Assembly: GCF_030929615.1 (NCBI RefSeq) | Contig: NZ_JAVFVU010000031.1 | Span: 1-64,000 of the forward strand | Direction of reading: 5' to 3' | Source of the DNA: Dyadobacter sp. LHD-138 | GTDB taxonomy: Bacteria; Bacteroidota; Bacteroidia; Cytophagales; Spirosomataceae | Length of the DNA stretch: 64,000 nucleotides | Part shown: positions 8,282-17,280 of the stretch, in pieces | Numbering within the stretch: position 1 is the first letter of the stretch | Layout: every line of letters starts with the position of its first letter | Program-made: the position numbers and the translations under genes | The notes under the pieces: model-generated | Seen by the model: the letters and a program-made list of their open reading frames with translations, nothing else | Databases searched by the model: none | Told to the model about the DNA's origin: nothing

Positions 8282-8748
8282 TCTGTTACCAGGGGTTATT
8301 TTTTTATTCAGAATTTCTTTAAAAGCGAAAGAGTTCAATTATTTCCACTAAAAATATAGAAAAAAAACAAATGCACTTTTCTGATAGTATACAAAACTAG
8401 TTCTTTTTTTTAGATTGTCCTTAGCCGACGGACAATTAATATCATTTTATTTTCTTGTAAATATTATATTAATATATCGTTATTAATAAGATTTACATAG
8501 AAAGGTGCAATTTATGATATTAGTTCCCGCGAAGGGCACTGTAAATAAATTGATCTTAATTTTCGCGGGTAAATTTTACTGCAAATTGTCTTAGTTTAAT
8601 TGTGACGAACTGAGTAAAAGAAAAACCTGATTTGTGAAGATGGTGCAGGTATAATCCTGACCGAATTTACCATTAACCTGTTGAACACCGAAATTTAATA
8701 ATAAGTAATTTGTATCTGAATTAGAAAAAAATTAGAACATTCAAAAAT
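8282..8748. other. Divergent intergenic region with two inverted repeats
   Basis: This 467-nt gap separates the minus-strand hydrolase from the plus-strand SDR. It is AT-rich and has no coding frame I can support. It holds ATTGTCC-9 nt-GGACAAT (8414-8436), and CCCGCGAA (8526-8533) facing TTCGCGGG (8562-8569) across 28 nt. Both are candidate regulator binding sites, for example for a regulator of the SDR/esterase genes. Confidence 0.45.
8392..8399 (-). promoter_or_regulatory. Putative -7 box for the alpha/beta hydrolase gene
   Basis: On the minus strand the sequence is TAGTTTTG, matching the Bacteroidota TAnnTTTG element. No clear TTG lies at the -33 distance. That position is instead occupied by an inverted repeat (8414-8436), which may be an operator. 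Confidence 0.4.
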
Positions 8749-9534
8749 ATGGATCTGGAACTTAGGGACAAGGTGATTATAGTTACCGGCGGTGCGAAAG
8801 GTATAGGAAAAGGCATTGCGAAGGTCTTGGCCTCGGAAGGCGCAATTCCCGTCATTATCGGCAGAAATGAAGCGGATAACCTGGAAACCGTCGCAGAAAT
8901 AGAAAAGGAAGGCGGCAAAGCATTTCAGGTTGCCGCCGAGTTATCCAGGCCGGAAGCCTGCGAAAAAGCCGTGAAAGTAATCCTGGATACCTTTGGCAGA
9001 ATCGAAGGTGTTGTGAACAATGCCGGTGTAAATGATGGCGTCGGATTGGAAAACGGGAGTTATGAAAAGTTTGTTCAAAGCCTGCACAGCAATTTGATCC
9101 ACTATTATCTGATTGTCCATCATGCATTGCCCGCTTTGAAAAAATCAAAAGGCGCGATTTTAAATATCGGGTCAAAAACGGCGGAAACCGGCCAAGGCGG
9201 TACTTCTGCCTACGCAGCCGCCAATGGTGGCCGCAATGCGTTAACACGTGAATGGGCGGTTGAGTTACTGCCTTATGGCATACGTGTCAACGCCATCATC
9301 GTCGCTGAATGTTATACGCCGCTATACGAAAAGTGGATCCGGACATTGCCAAATCCTGAGGAAAAACTCGCTTCCATTATCAGTAAAATTCCGTTGGAAA
9401 ACCGGATGACAACCGCAGATGAGATTGCCAATATAACTGCATTCTTACTTTCTGCACGGTCAAGCCACACCACCGGCCAGCTTATTCACGTCGACGGTGG
9501 CTATGTTCATCTGGACCGTGCCATCAGCGAATAA
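8749..9534 (+). CDS. SDR family oxidoreductase, L-fucose dehydrogenase-like
   Basis: Short-chain dehydrogenase of 261 residues. The NAD(P) Rossmann motif TGGAKGIG lies near residue 14-21, NNAG near residue 90, and the catalytic Ser sits in NIGSKTAE. The catalytic Tyr is Y155, but the YxxxK Lys is replaced: the sequence reads Y-A-A-A-N159. My memory of related Bacteroidota fucose-operon SDRs is that they carry the same YAA(S/A)N, so this may be a subfamily trait rather than decay. A GRNALTREW helix follows. It is 29 nt upstream of a secreted esterase, suggesting a shared role in sugar use. Confidence 0.85.
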   Translation: MDLELRDKVIIVTGGAKGIGKGIAKVLASEGAIPVIIGRNEADNLETVAEIEKEGGKAFQVAAELSRPEACEKAVKVILDTFGRIEGVVNNAGVNDGVGLENGSYEKFVQSLHSNLIHYYLIVHHALPALKKSKGAILNIGSKTAETGQGGTSAYAAANGGRNALTREWAVELLPYGIRVNAIIVAECYTPLYEKWIRTLPNPEEKLASIISKIPLENRMTTADEIANITAFLLSARSSHTTGQLIHVDGGYVHLDRAISE

Positions 9535-9563
9535 CCTAGTTTCACCCAAATAAATCCTTTACG

Positions 9564-10466
9564 ATGAAATTTTCCATTTTTTCTCTGCTGCTGATCACCG
9601 GGATGAGCGTTTCCTTATCCTGTTTTGCCCAAAAGGAAATGCCGTTGTATCCCGGCAAAATTCCTAATAGCACATCGGCAGCAAACGAAGAAACAACGGT
9701 GAAAGGCGTTGTAAGGAATGTTTCAAAACCTACACTTTCCGTGTTTTTGCCCGAAGCAGGCACTGCCAATGGCGCTTCCGTGATTATTTGCCCAGGTGGT
9801 GGCTATGGCGTTTTGGTCATTGAGCGGGAGGGATTTGAAGTAGCCCGGGCATTTAACAAAATGGGTATCACCGCTTTTGTTTTGAAGTACCGTCTTCCGA
9901 GCGATAAAACATTGGAAGACAAATCCATCGGGCCATTACAGGATGCCCAGCAGGCAATAAAGACGGTTCGTGAACGGGCAAGAGAATGGAAACTGGATGT
10001 CAGTAAAATTGGCATTATGGGGTTTTCTGCCGGCGGCCACCTAGCCTCCACCGCAGGAACGCATTTTAGCGATCCGCTTATCGAGAATAAGTCCGGTACG
10101 AGCCTGAGACCGGATTTTATGATCCTTATTTACCCGGTAATCAGTTTCCTGGATGCGCAGGGGCATAAAGGATCACGGGCCAACCTGATCGGGCAGTCTC
10201 CAACCGAGGAAAAAATAAAATATTTTTCCAGCGAATTGCAGGTTCAGCAATCAACGCCACCCACCTTCCTCACACATGCCGGAGACGATACCGTCGTGCC
10301 TGTGCCTAACAGCTTAATGTTTTACGAAGCCTTAAATAAAAACAAGATCCCGGCTGATCTCCATCTTTACTCGAAAGGTGAACATGGCTATCTTAAAACG
10401 CCGACTTTTGATGTCTGGTTTGGTCAATGTCTGAACTGGATGAAAACAAATCAGTTTATTCCCTGA
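9564..10466 (+). CDS. Secreted alpha/beta hydrolase, acetyl/feruloyl esterase-like
   Basis: An N-terminal signal peptide (about residues 1-22, ending SCFAQ) is followed by an esterase domain of the BD-FAE type often annotated as xylanase-associated. The oxyanion motif is CPGGGYG, the nucleophile is in GFSAGGH, the acid is in HAGDDTVVP and the His is in KGEHGY. At 300 residues the length is normal for this family. It probably removes acetyl or aromatic acyl groups from plant polysaccharide in the periplasm. It follows the SDR on the same strand and meets the next gene tail to tail with only 3 nt between stops. Confidence 0.85.
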   Translation: MKFSIFSLLLITGMSVSLSCFAQKEMPLYPGKIPNSTSAANEETTVKGVVRNVSKPTLSVFLPEAGTANGASVIICPGGGYGVLVIEREGFEVARAFNKMGITAFVLKYRLPSDKTLEDKSIGPLQDAQQAIKTVRERAREWKLDVSKIGIMGFSAGGHLASTAGTHFSDPLIENKSGTSLRPDFMILIYPVISFLDAQGHKGSRANLIGQSPTEEKIKYFSSELQVQQSTPPTFLTHAGDDTVVPVPNSLMFYEALNKNKIPADLHLYSKGEHGYLKTPTFDVWFGQCLNWMKTNQFIP

Positions 10467-10469
10467 GCA

Positions 10470-11660
10470 TTAAACCCGAATATTCTCTTTTTTCATCGAA
10501 TCCAGTTTTTCAAACGGGGAGTTGTTGCTGATATATTCCGGAACAACTTCCTTTAAAACAGCTACCATTTTATCATCATCACCCGTTTCCATGGCTTGCT
10601 CCAAAAGCTGCAACAGGCTGCTTATCGTATGGCTGCAAACGGGCCTGAGAAATGCTATCGTTATTTTTGCATGGCGGGTAACACGATGCGCTTCATCATT
10701 TCTTAATCGTTCTTCCAAAAGTTTCTCGCCAGGACGAAGGCCAGTGTAGGTCAATTTAATATCAATCCCGGTTGTCAACCCTGCCAATCCGATCAGCTTT
10801 TCCGCCATGTTTTTGATCACCACGGGCTCTCCCATATCAAAAACAAAAACCTCCCCTGCCTGACCGACCGTTCCGGCTTCCAATACCAACAGACAGGCTT
10901 CCTGCACTGTGATAAAATAACGTGTCATTTCAGGATGGGTTAAAGTAAGGGATGCCCGGTCATTGATCTGTTTAACAAAAAGCGGCAACACAGAACCCTG
11001 CGTTCCCAATACGTTTCCAAAACGGATTGTAACAAAGCGGGTTTTTGCAACAGGTTTATCATTAAGACTTTGTAAATACATCTCACAAACCCGTTTACTG
11101 GCGCCCATTACGCCCGACGGATTGACCGCCTTATCCGTAGAGACAAAAATAAATTTCTCGGCCTTATACATAACCGATAAATCCGCAAGAAGCTTCGTTC
11201 CAAAAATATTGTTTCTGATCGCTTCATACGGATGTTTTTCCATGATCGGCACGTGTTTGTTTGCAGCGGCATGAAAGATAACCTGCGGCCGATATTTTTT
11301 AAAAATATGCATCATCCGGTGGTTGTCCGTAACATTGGCTGGCATCGTCTGAACATCCGTTTCGTCCGGGGATATTTCACGAAGCAGCGCATCGAGTTCA
11401 TAGATCCCGGATTCGTTTGAATCTATCAGCAACAATTGTTTGGGTTTGAAAGCAATAATCTGCCGCATCAATTCTTTCCCGATGGATCCGGCAGCACCGG
11501 TGATCATTATTTTCCTGCCTTTTATAAATGCGTTGATATTCCCCTTGTCGAAATCAATCATTTCACGGTCCAGAAGATCTGCCATGTTGAATTTGAGCGG
11601 CTGATGCCCGTGGAAATCATTTTCCGGTGTAGGTGTTTTACTGAATAAAAAATCTGCCAT
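10470..11660 (-). CDS. CapD/WbpM-like nucleoside-diphosphate sugar 4,6-dehydratase, soluble form
   Basis: The extended SDR domain has GAAGSIGKE at about residues 54-62. The active-site region STDKAVNPSGVMGASK shows the TDK pair and a Met in place of the usual Tyr of YxxxK, as in long-form UDP-GlcNAc 4,6-dehydratases. TGLRPGEKLLEE is the C-terminal family signature. The N-terminal four-helix membrane domain of full CapD/WbpM (about 600 residues) is absent: 396 residues start with a short leader of about 25 residues. The role is probably making a deoxy-keto sugar for surface polysaccharide. It stands alone here without glycosyltransferase neighbours. Confidence 0.88.
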   Translation of the reverse strand: MADFLFSKTPTPENDFHGHQPLKFNMADLLDREMIDFDKGNINAFIKGRKIMITGAAGSIGKELMRQIIAFKPKQLLLIDSNESGIYELDALLREISPDETDVQTMPANVTDNHRMMHIFKKYRPQVIFHAAANKHVPIMEKHPYEAIRNNIFGTKLLADLSVMYKAEKFIFVSTDKAVNPSGVMGASKRVCEMYLQSLNDKPVAKTRFVTIRFGNVLGTQGSVLPLFVKQINDRASLTLTHPEMTRYFITVQEACLLVLEAGTVGQAGEVFVFDMGEPVVIKNMAEKLIGLAGLTTGIDIKLTYTGLRPGEKLLEERLRNDEAHRVTRHAKITIAFLRPVCSHTISSLLQLLEQAMETGDDDKMVAVLKEVVPEYISNNSPFEKLDSMKKENIRV

Positions 11661-11755
11661 AGCAACTATAATTAATGGTTTAATTACGGACTATTAAAGA
11701 TTTTCCCTAACGTTATGAGCTGACTTAATACTTACGTCGATTTTAAAAAAAGTAA

Positions 11756-11789
11756 CAAAAAAAGAGCTACATCAAGGATGTAACTCTTT
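11756..11789 (-). terminator. Terminator of the nuoKLMN unit
   Basis: On the minus strand AAAGAGTTACATC pairs with GATGTAGCTCTTT around a 3-nt loop and runs into a stretch of seven or more T. It lies 31 nt after the nuoN stop. Confidence 0.9.
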
Positions 11790-11820
11790 CTACGATATAT
11801 TGTAATGTAAAATTCTTGAT

Positions 11821-13218
11821 CTAAATAAGTCCTTCTAGCAGCCCTGGAGCCAGACCAAACAGGATTGTAAGTACGGTGGCCAGGATCAACACGATCTTGT
11901 AAAAAGGTGCCACCCTGATTTCTCCAAGATCGCCCTCTTTCAAGTAAGAAGCAATGATAACGCGGAAATAGTAATAAATACCAACAGTCGACATTAAAAC
12001 GGCAATAGCCGGAACCCAGATAATCCCTCTATCCGCCGCGCTGCTGAATACGAAGAATTTCCCCCAGAAACCTGCTGTTAACGGGATTCCTGCCAATGAT
12101 AACATGGCAACCGTCATCACAAAAGCAAGGAAAGGGTTTTGTTTTGCCAATCCGTTGAATGCGTCATAACGCTCATCCGGCTGTCCATCCAGCGTTTTCT
12201 CTTTTGAAACCAGCATCAAAACGCCAAATGCTACAATCGTTGACAAAGAATAAGCCACAGAATAAAACACAATGGCGTTCTGTGTTGGTTTTGACAATGC
12301 GGTAAGGGCGATCAGCAAATAACCCGCGTGGGAAATCCCGGAATAGGCCATCATCCGCTTAAAGCTGTTCTGAGTTGTCGCCCCGATATTTCCAACCATC
12401 AATGTTAGAATGGCGATGACTGCGACAACAATCCACCAGAAATCATAAACACCAGTAAACGAGTGAGACAATAATCTGTAAAGTGCGGCAAAACCAGCAG
12501 TCTTTACAATCGTTGACATAAATGTTGTAAAGATCGTCGGCGCTCCTTCGTATACATCCGGCGTCCAGAAATGGAAAGGAGCCGCAGAAACTTTAAACAG
12601 CATACCGATCATCAGCAGCAATAAACCTGCATACAAAAGGTAAGAAGGAACCGCTTGTTGTGTCGTAGAAACATAGGCCTGAATAGCGTTAAGGTCGAAC
12701 GATCCCGTTGCGCCATAAAGCAATGTTATGCCAAAAAGCATGATACCCGATGCAAATGCCCCCATCAGGAAGTATTTCAACGCAGCTTCATTCGAACGTA
12801 AATTCCGCTTGTTGCTACCCGTCAGGACATACATGGCAATGGAAAGAATTTCAACACCGATGAACAGCATAATCATATGCTCGAACCCGATCATCATGAT
12901 CGCTCCTACGAGAGAAAACAGCATCAGCGCGTAATACTCCGCCGGTTCTGCTTCCGCATTATCCTGAAAACCGCCCGAAATGGCAACGATCATAAAAGCA
13001 GAAGCCAGTACGATGCCATTAAAAGCCAATGTAAGGTTATCAACCCGGAACATGTCATAAAAATATAACAACGGTCCTTTGTTCCACTCAAAGAAATTAG
13101 TCGCCAACGCGATGGCAAGAAAAAGCAAAACAGCTGGCAATAAAATATTCTTCGATTTCGAGAACCCTAGAAAGAGCGTTACGATTCCAAGAACTGACAA
13201 CAAAACAATGGGATACAT
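11821..13218 (-). CDS. nuoN: NADH-quinone oxidoreductase subunit N
   Basis: Antiporter-like membrane subunit of respiratory complex I, with about 13-14 hydrophobic helices in 465 residues. The Mrp-antiporter family core is seen in FKVSAAPFHFWTPDVYEG, with the conserved Lys in a transmembrane helix, and in the later NSFKRMMAYSGISHAGY. It is the last gene of the KLMN set, 95 nt after nuoM, with a terminator behind it. The nuoM-nuoN gap contains a short dispersed repeat (13252-13283). Confidence 0.95.
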   Translation of the reverse strand: MYPIVLLSVLGIVTLFLGFSKSKNILLPAVLLFLAIALATNFFEWNKGPLLYFYDMFRVDNLTLAFNGIVLASAFMIVAISGGFQDNAEAEPAEYYALMLFSLVGAIMMIGFEHMIMLFIGVEILSIAMYVLTGSNKRNLRSNEAALKYFLMGAFASGIMLFGITLLYGATGSFDLNAIQAYVSTTQQAVPSYLLYAGLLLLMIGMLFKVSAAPFHFWTPDVYEGAPTIFTTFMSTIVKTAGFAALYRLLSHSFTGVYDFWWIVVAVIAILTLMVGNIGATTQNSFKRMMAYSGISHAGYLLIALTALSKPTQNAIVFYSVAYSLSTIVAFGVLMLVSKEKTLDGQPDERYDAFNGLAKQNPFLAFVMTVAMLSLAGIPLTAGFWGKFFVFSSAADRGIIWVPAIAVLMSTVGIYYYFRVIIASYLKEGDLGEIRVAPFYKIVLILATVLTILFGLAPGLLEGLI

Positions 13219-13251
13219 AATTATTTATTATCGTTTGTCATTAATAGAGAG

Positions 13252-13283
13252 CGGTCGGCGGTCAGCTTTCGGCTTTCGGATTA
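13252..13283. repeat. Short dispersed repeat CGGTCGGCGGTCAG...
   Basis: A stretch of about 30 nt built of CGGTCGGCGGTC and TTTCGGCTTTCGGATTA recurs almost unchanged at 27256-27285, after the PfkB gene. Both copies sit directly beside genes in short gaps. The internal TTTCGGC duplication suggests a simple-sequence origin. Confidence 0.6.
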
Positions 13284-13313
13284 TATCAATTAATTATTTT
13301 CGCTTCGGAAAAT

Positions 13314-14762
13314 CTATTTTGCAACCAGTTGTAAAAGATGGCTTACCGCCGGTTCGGAAATCGTCAAAAATGTATTTGGATAAATTCCAATCCAAAACAC
13401 CATAATGACCAAGGGCAACAACACAGCTTTCTCGCTGAATGTCAGATCCTGAAAACCTTCAACCCATTTGGATCTTGACCCGAACATTGACATTTGGAAT
13501 AAACGAAGCATATATACCGAACCAAGAATGATTGTCAAACCTGCAATGGCTCCCAACCAGCCGTTAAATGCGAAAACGCTTGACAACAACAGGAATTCAC
13601 CTACGAAACCATTGGTTAGCGGCAAAGCAACGCTTCCTAACAGTAAGATCATGAAATAAACGCTCAGCTGCGGTGCCATTTGGGTAATACCTCCCAATTG
13701 ATCCAGATTGCGTGTTTTTGTACGCTCCAGAATAATGTCAATCACAAAGAACAAGCCTACCACGTTGATTCCGTGCGCAAGCATCTGAATGATGGCTCCC
13801 TGCAAACCATTTGTTGAAGCTGCAAATACTCCAGCCGCCATTAATCCAACGTGGGCGAAAGAAGAATAAGCAATCAGACGTTTCATATCACGCTGCTGAA
13901 TGGCGATAATCGAACCGTAAATAATGCCGATTACAGAAAGAATAACAGCAAGCATTCCATAAGTCTGCAAACCAAGCGGAACAATTGGAAGCAATAAACG
14001 AATCAAACCATAAACCCCCATTTTAAGCATGATACCTGAAAGAAGCATCGTAGCCGGCGTAGGCGACTCGGTATAAGTATCCGGCTGCCAGGTATGGAAA
14101 GGAAACAAAGGCATTTTGATAGCAAAAGCAACAAAGAAAGCCCAGAATACAAATCCCTGAGATTTGGCAGATAATTGTAATTGATAGAATGCCGTAATGT
14201 CGGAAGTATGTGTCCCCGGCGTCTGGTAATAAAGGTAGATCAATGCAACGAGCATGAACAAACTACCAAACATCGTATAAATGAAAAACTTGAAAGTGAT
14301 TTTCAGGCGATTTTCTCCACCCCAGACAGCTGCCAGGAAGTAAATCGGAATAAGAGCCGCTTCGAAGAAAAGGTAGAACACGAAAGCATCCGTTGCTGCA
14401 AACACGCCAACCAATGCCGCAGACATAAAAAGGATCAGCGAATAAAAGGCCGAACCGTTTTTGTACGTATGCCCAAACGTTGAAAGTATGATAAGCGGCG
14501 TTAAAAATGCAGTCAATAATACCAGGAGCAAACTGATCCCGTCCAAGCCTGCACCAAAAGAAATGCCTGCTGATGCAAGCCAGTTGTATTTGAACGCAAA
14601 CTGAACACCGGCAGCCGGGTCAAATTGAGACCATACAAAAAGGGCCAGTCCCAACTCTGCAAGCGCGCCAATGAGCGCTACCTGTTTTGCCGAATTCGCA
14701 CCAACAACAAGGGTAATAACGCCAGCCACAATGGGCAAAAGTATTAAAAGAAGAGTAAGCAT
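13314..14762 (-). CDS. nuoM: NADH-quinone oxidoreductase subunit M
   Basis: Proton-pumping antiporter-like subunit of complex I; 482 residues and about 14 transmembrane helices. The conserved helix-5 Glu is in LFFEAALIPIYF, and the conserved Lys region is AFAIKMPLFPFHTWQPDTYTE. The following QQRDMKRLIAYSSFAHVG is typical of NuoM. It is 73 nt downstream of nuoL on the same strand. Confidence 0.96.
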   Translation of the reverse strand: MLTLLLILLPIVAGVITLVVGANSAKQVALIGALAELGLALFVWSQFDPAAGVQFAFKYNWLASAGISFGAGLDGISLLLVLLTAFLTPLIILSTFGHTYKNGSAFYSLILFMSAALVGVFAATDAFVFYLFFEAALIPIYFLAAVWGGENRLKITFKFFIYTMFGSLFMLVALIYLYYQTPGTHTSDITAFYQLQLSAKSQGFVFWAFFVAFAIKMPLFPFHTWQPDTYTESPTPATMLLSGIMLKMGVYGLIRLLLPIVPLGLQTYGMLAVILSVIGIIYGSIIAIQQRDMKRLIAYSSFAHVGLMAAGVFAASTNGLQGAIIQMLAHGINVVGLFFVIDIILERTKTRNLDQLGGITQMAPQLSVYFMILLLGSVALPLTNGFVGEFLLLSSVFAFNGWLGAIAGLTIILGSVYMLRLFQMSMFGSRSKWVEGFQDLTFSEKAVLLPLVIMVFWIGIYPNTFLTISEPAVSHLLQLVAK

Positions 14763-14835
14763 ATTTTCAAGTCAACGGTCAGCAATAAATGGTGAACGGT
14801 ATAAATATTTAATATGTCAGTTTCAACAAAATGCC

Positions 14836-16752
14836 TTAAATCAACAACTTCCAGAAAAGGATGATCACAATGCCTAAAACCATTGCAAACACGTAATCTC
14901 CGGTAGAACCCGTCTGCGTTTTGCGCAGCAATCCGCCAAGGAATGCGATCAGTCTTGCCGCGCCATTTACAAACAGATCAATAAAGAACTCTCCGAAACT
15001 GTATAATACGTTTGACAACATCTTCATTGGCTTTACAAAAACCGCATTATACAGTTCGTCTACATAATATTTGTTGTAAACAAGATTCTGTATCGCTGAT
15101 TTTTCTTCCGAATCCGGAGCCGGCACACTTTCCTTCTGAACATACATGACGTAAGCTACTATTAAAGAAAGCAATGCTACACCGACTGAAACGGCCATTA
15201 AAATGTATTCTTCCGAATGGGTAAGTGTTGTTGGCAGGAATGCCTCCGGATTAATCTGACGGGATGCTTCATACAACGGACTCATAAATTCGGCCAGGTG
15301 ATGCGTACCATGCAATGCTTCCGGCACACCGATAAATCCGCCCAAAGCAGAAAGTACGGCAAGGATCACCAAAGGAATTGTCATCGATGCAGGTGATTCG
15401 TGTAAATGGTGCTCCTGATCATGCGTACCGCGGAATTTTCCAAAAAATGTAAGGAAAAGCAAGCGGAACATATAAAAAGAAGTCATCAGCGAACCCAACA
15501 CACCCACTACCCAAAGCAATTTATTATGTTCAAAAACGTGCGCTAAAATTTCATCTTTTGAGAAGAATCCTGCAAATGGCGGAATACCGGAAATAGCGAT
15601 CGTTGCAATCAGGAATGTCAGGAAAGTAACAGGAAGTTTTTTACGCAAACCACCCATCGAGCGGATATCCTGTTCGTCGGACATGGCGTGAATAACGCTA
15701 CCCGCGCCAAGGAACAATAACGCTTTGAAAAATGCGTGGGTGATTACGTGGAACATCGAAGCCGAATAAGCCATCGCGCCCAAGCCCATGAACATATAGC
15801 CCAGCTGACTTACCGTAGAATAAGCCAATACCTTTTTGATATCGTTTTGTAAAAGACCGATAGATGCGGCAAAAAGAGCAGTCGCGCCACCAATAATGCC
15901 AACCCATTCAAGCGTTGAAGGAGCCAGTGAATAGAGGACATTTGAGCGGATCACCATGTAAATACCCGCTGTAACCATCGTCGCTGCGTGGATCAGGGCA
16001 GAAACCGGAGTTGGCCCCGCCATCGCATCCGGCAACCAGGTATACAATGGAATTTGCGCCGATTTCCCCATCGCTCCGATAAACAGGAACAAGGTGATCG
16101 CGATGATCACAGGATCACCAATCTGAAAGCCTGTTGCCTTGCTGAACACTTCAAGGTATTCAACCGAACCAAACGTGGCGATGATGGTGAAAATCCCCAA
16201 AAGGAACCCCAAATCACCCACACGGTTCATAATGAATGCCTTACGGGCAGCATCGTTGTAATTTGTATTTTTATTCCAAAACCCGATCAGCAGATAAGAG
16301 CAAAGTCCCACACCTTCCCAGCCGATAAACATGATCACATAATTGGACCCCAGTACAAGCAGCAGCATGAAGAAAAGGAAGAGATTCAGATAAGCGAAAA
16401 ACTTACCGAAACCTTCATCATGTTTCATGTAACCAATGGAGTAAATGTGTATCAACGCCCCTACACCGGTAATGATCATCAGCATCAACAACGAAAGCTG
16501 ATCGATTTGGAAAGAAAAAGGGATGTTAAGATCGCCGACCGTGATCCAGTTGAAAAGCGGCAGGACAAAAGGAGTGCTTCCAGCAGAAACGAATGCGTTG
16601 AAAGCATTCAGGGAAAGAGCAAAACTACCGATAACAGCTAATGATCCGATTATTCCAACTGCACCTTTGGGTATTGAACGGAATCCGATGCCATTGATCA
16701 GAAAACCCAGTAGCGGTAATAATGGAATCAGAACTAGTAATGAAGCAGACAT
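14836..16752 (-). CDS. nuoL: NADH-quinone oxidoreductase subunit L
   Basis: Largest membrane subunit of complex I (638 residues). The signature GWEGVGLCSYLLIGFW, the Lys helix GAMGKSAQIPLYTWLPDAM and the HAFFKALLFLGAG segment are all present. The C-terminal part contains the long lateral helix region that braces NuoM and NuoN, then a final transmembrane anchor. It follows nuoK by 31 nt, indicating one transcript. Confidence 0.97.
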   Translation of the reverse strand: MSASLLVLIPLLPLLGFLINGIGFRSIPKGAVGIIGSLAVIGSFALSLNAFNAFVSAGSTPFVLPLFNWITVGDLNIPFSFQIDQLSLLMLMIITGVGALIHIYSIGYMKHDEGFGKFFAYLNLFLFFMLLLVLGSNYVIMFIGWEGVGLCSYLLIGFWNKNTNYNDAARKAFIMNRVGDLGFLLGIFTIIATFGSVEYLEVFSKATGFQIGDPVIIAITLFLFIGAMGKSAQIPLYTWLPDAMAGPTPVSALIHAATMVTAGIYMVIRSNVLYSLAPSTLEWVGIIGGATALFAASIGLLQNDIKKVLAYSTVSQLGYMFMGLGAMAYSASMFHVITHAFFKALLFLGAGSVIHAMSDEQDIRSMGGLRKKLPVTFLTFLIATIAISGIPPFAGFFSKDEILAHVFEHNKLLWVVGVLGSLMTSFYMFRLLFLTFFGKFRGTHDQEHHLHESPASMTIPLVILAVLSALGGFIGVPEALHGTHHLAEFMSPLYEASRQINPEAFLPTTLTHSEEYILMAVSVGVALLSLIVAYVMYVQKESVPAPDSEEKSAIQNLVYNKYYVDELYNAVFVKPMKMLSNVLYSFGEFFIDLFVNGAARLIAFLGGLLRKTQTGSTGDYVFAMVLGIVIILFWKLLI

Positions 16753-16783
16753 ATTCTATATTTTGTATATTAACCAATAAGGC

Positions 16784-17122
16784 TTACCATTTCAATTTAT
16801 TGAGGAAACCGATGTCCGTATTACGCGTATTCCGGTAAATCATCACGATAATCGCCAAACCTACGGCTACCTCGGCTGCGGCCACGGCCATGATGAAAAA
16901 CACAAAAACCTGACCGGAAGGATCTGACCGGAAAGATGAAAAAGCGATCAATAACAGGTTGGCAGCATTTAACATCAACTCAACAGACATAAAGATAATG
17001 ATAGCATTCCGGCGTGTAAGAACACCGATGATACCAATTACAAAAAGTAATGTACTGAGGATGAGATAATATTGAAGCGGGACATTCTGAATAACCTCTG
17101 GTATATTCGGGTTCGGGATCAT
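16784..17122 (-). CDS. nuoK: NADH-quinone oxidoreductase subunit K
   Basis: Small three-helix membrane subunit (112 residues) with the conserved intramembrane glutamates, E48 in MSVELML and E84 in [10 protein letters not shown], that form the proton path with NuoJ. It is the first gene of the unit: upstream on the same strand lies a 158-nt gap with a promoter, then an unrelated exonuclease. nuoJ and the other nuo genes are therefore not contiguous with it here. Confidence 0.95.
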   Translation of the reverse strand: MIPNPNIPEVIQNVPLQYYLILSTLLFVIGIIGVLTRRNAIIIFMSVELMLNAANLLLIAFSSFRSDPSGQVFVFFIMAVAAAEVAVGLAIIVMIYRNTRNTDIGFLNKLKW

Positions 17123-17229
17123 AGCAGATTTACCTTAATGGGTATTCGATTAAAAATAGTCAATAATTTAAAATTTTCAGGGCGGGAGATTTTTTGCTCC
17201 CCGCTACTGAACCAATTTTTATATACTGG

Positions 17230-17259
17230 CAAAAATAGACATAAATACCGCTTACTCAA
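17230..17259 (-). promoter_or_regulatory. Promoter of nuoKLMN
   Basis: On the minus strand TTG (17259-17257), a 19-nt spacer and TATTTTTG (17237-17230) match the Bacteroidota sigma-factor consensus TTG-N19-21-TAnnTTTG. Transcription would start near 17223, giving a leader of about 100 nt before nuoK. Confidence 0.65.
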
Positions 17260-17280
17260 GTGTAAAGCGAATCTATTATG

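Noticed and set aside
15988-16641. Long plus-strand frame opposite nuoL
   Set aside because: Polar, low-information sequence typical of the antisense of membrane proteins; nuoL is certain.
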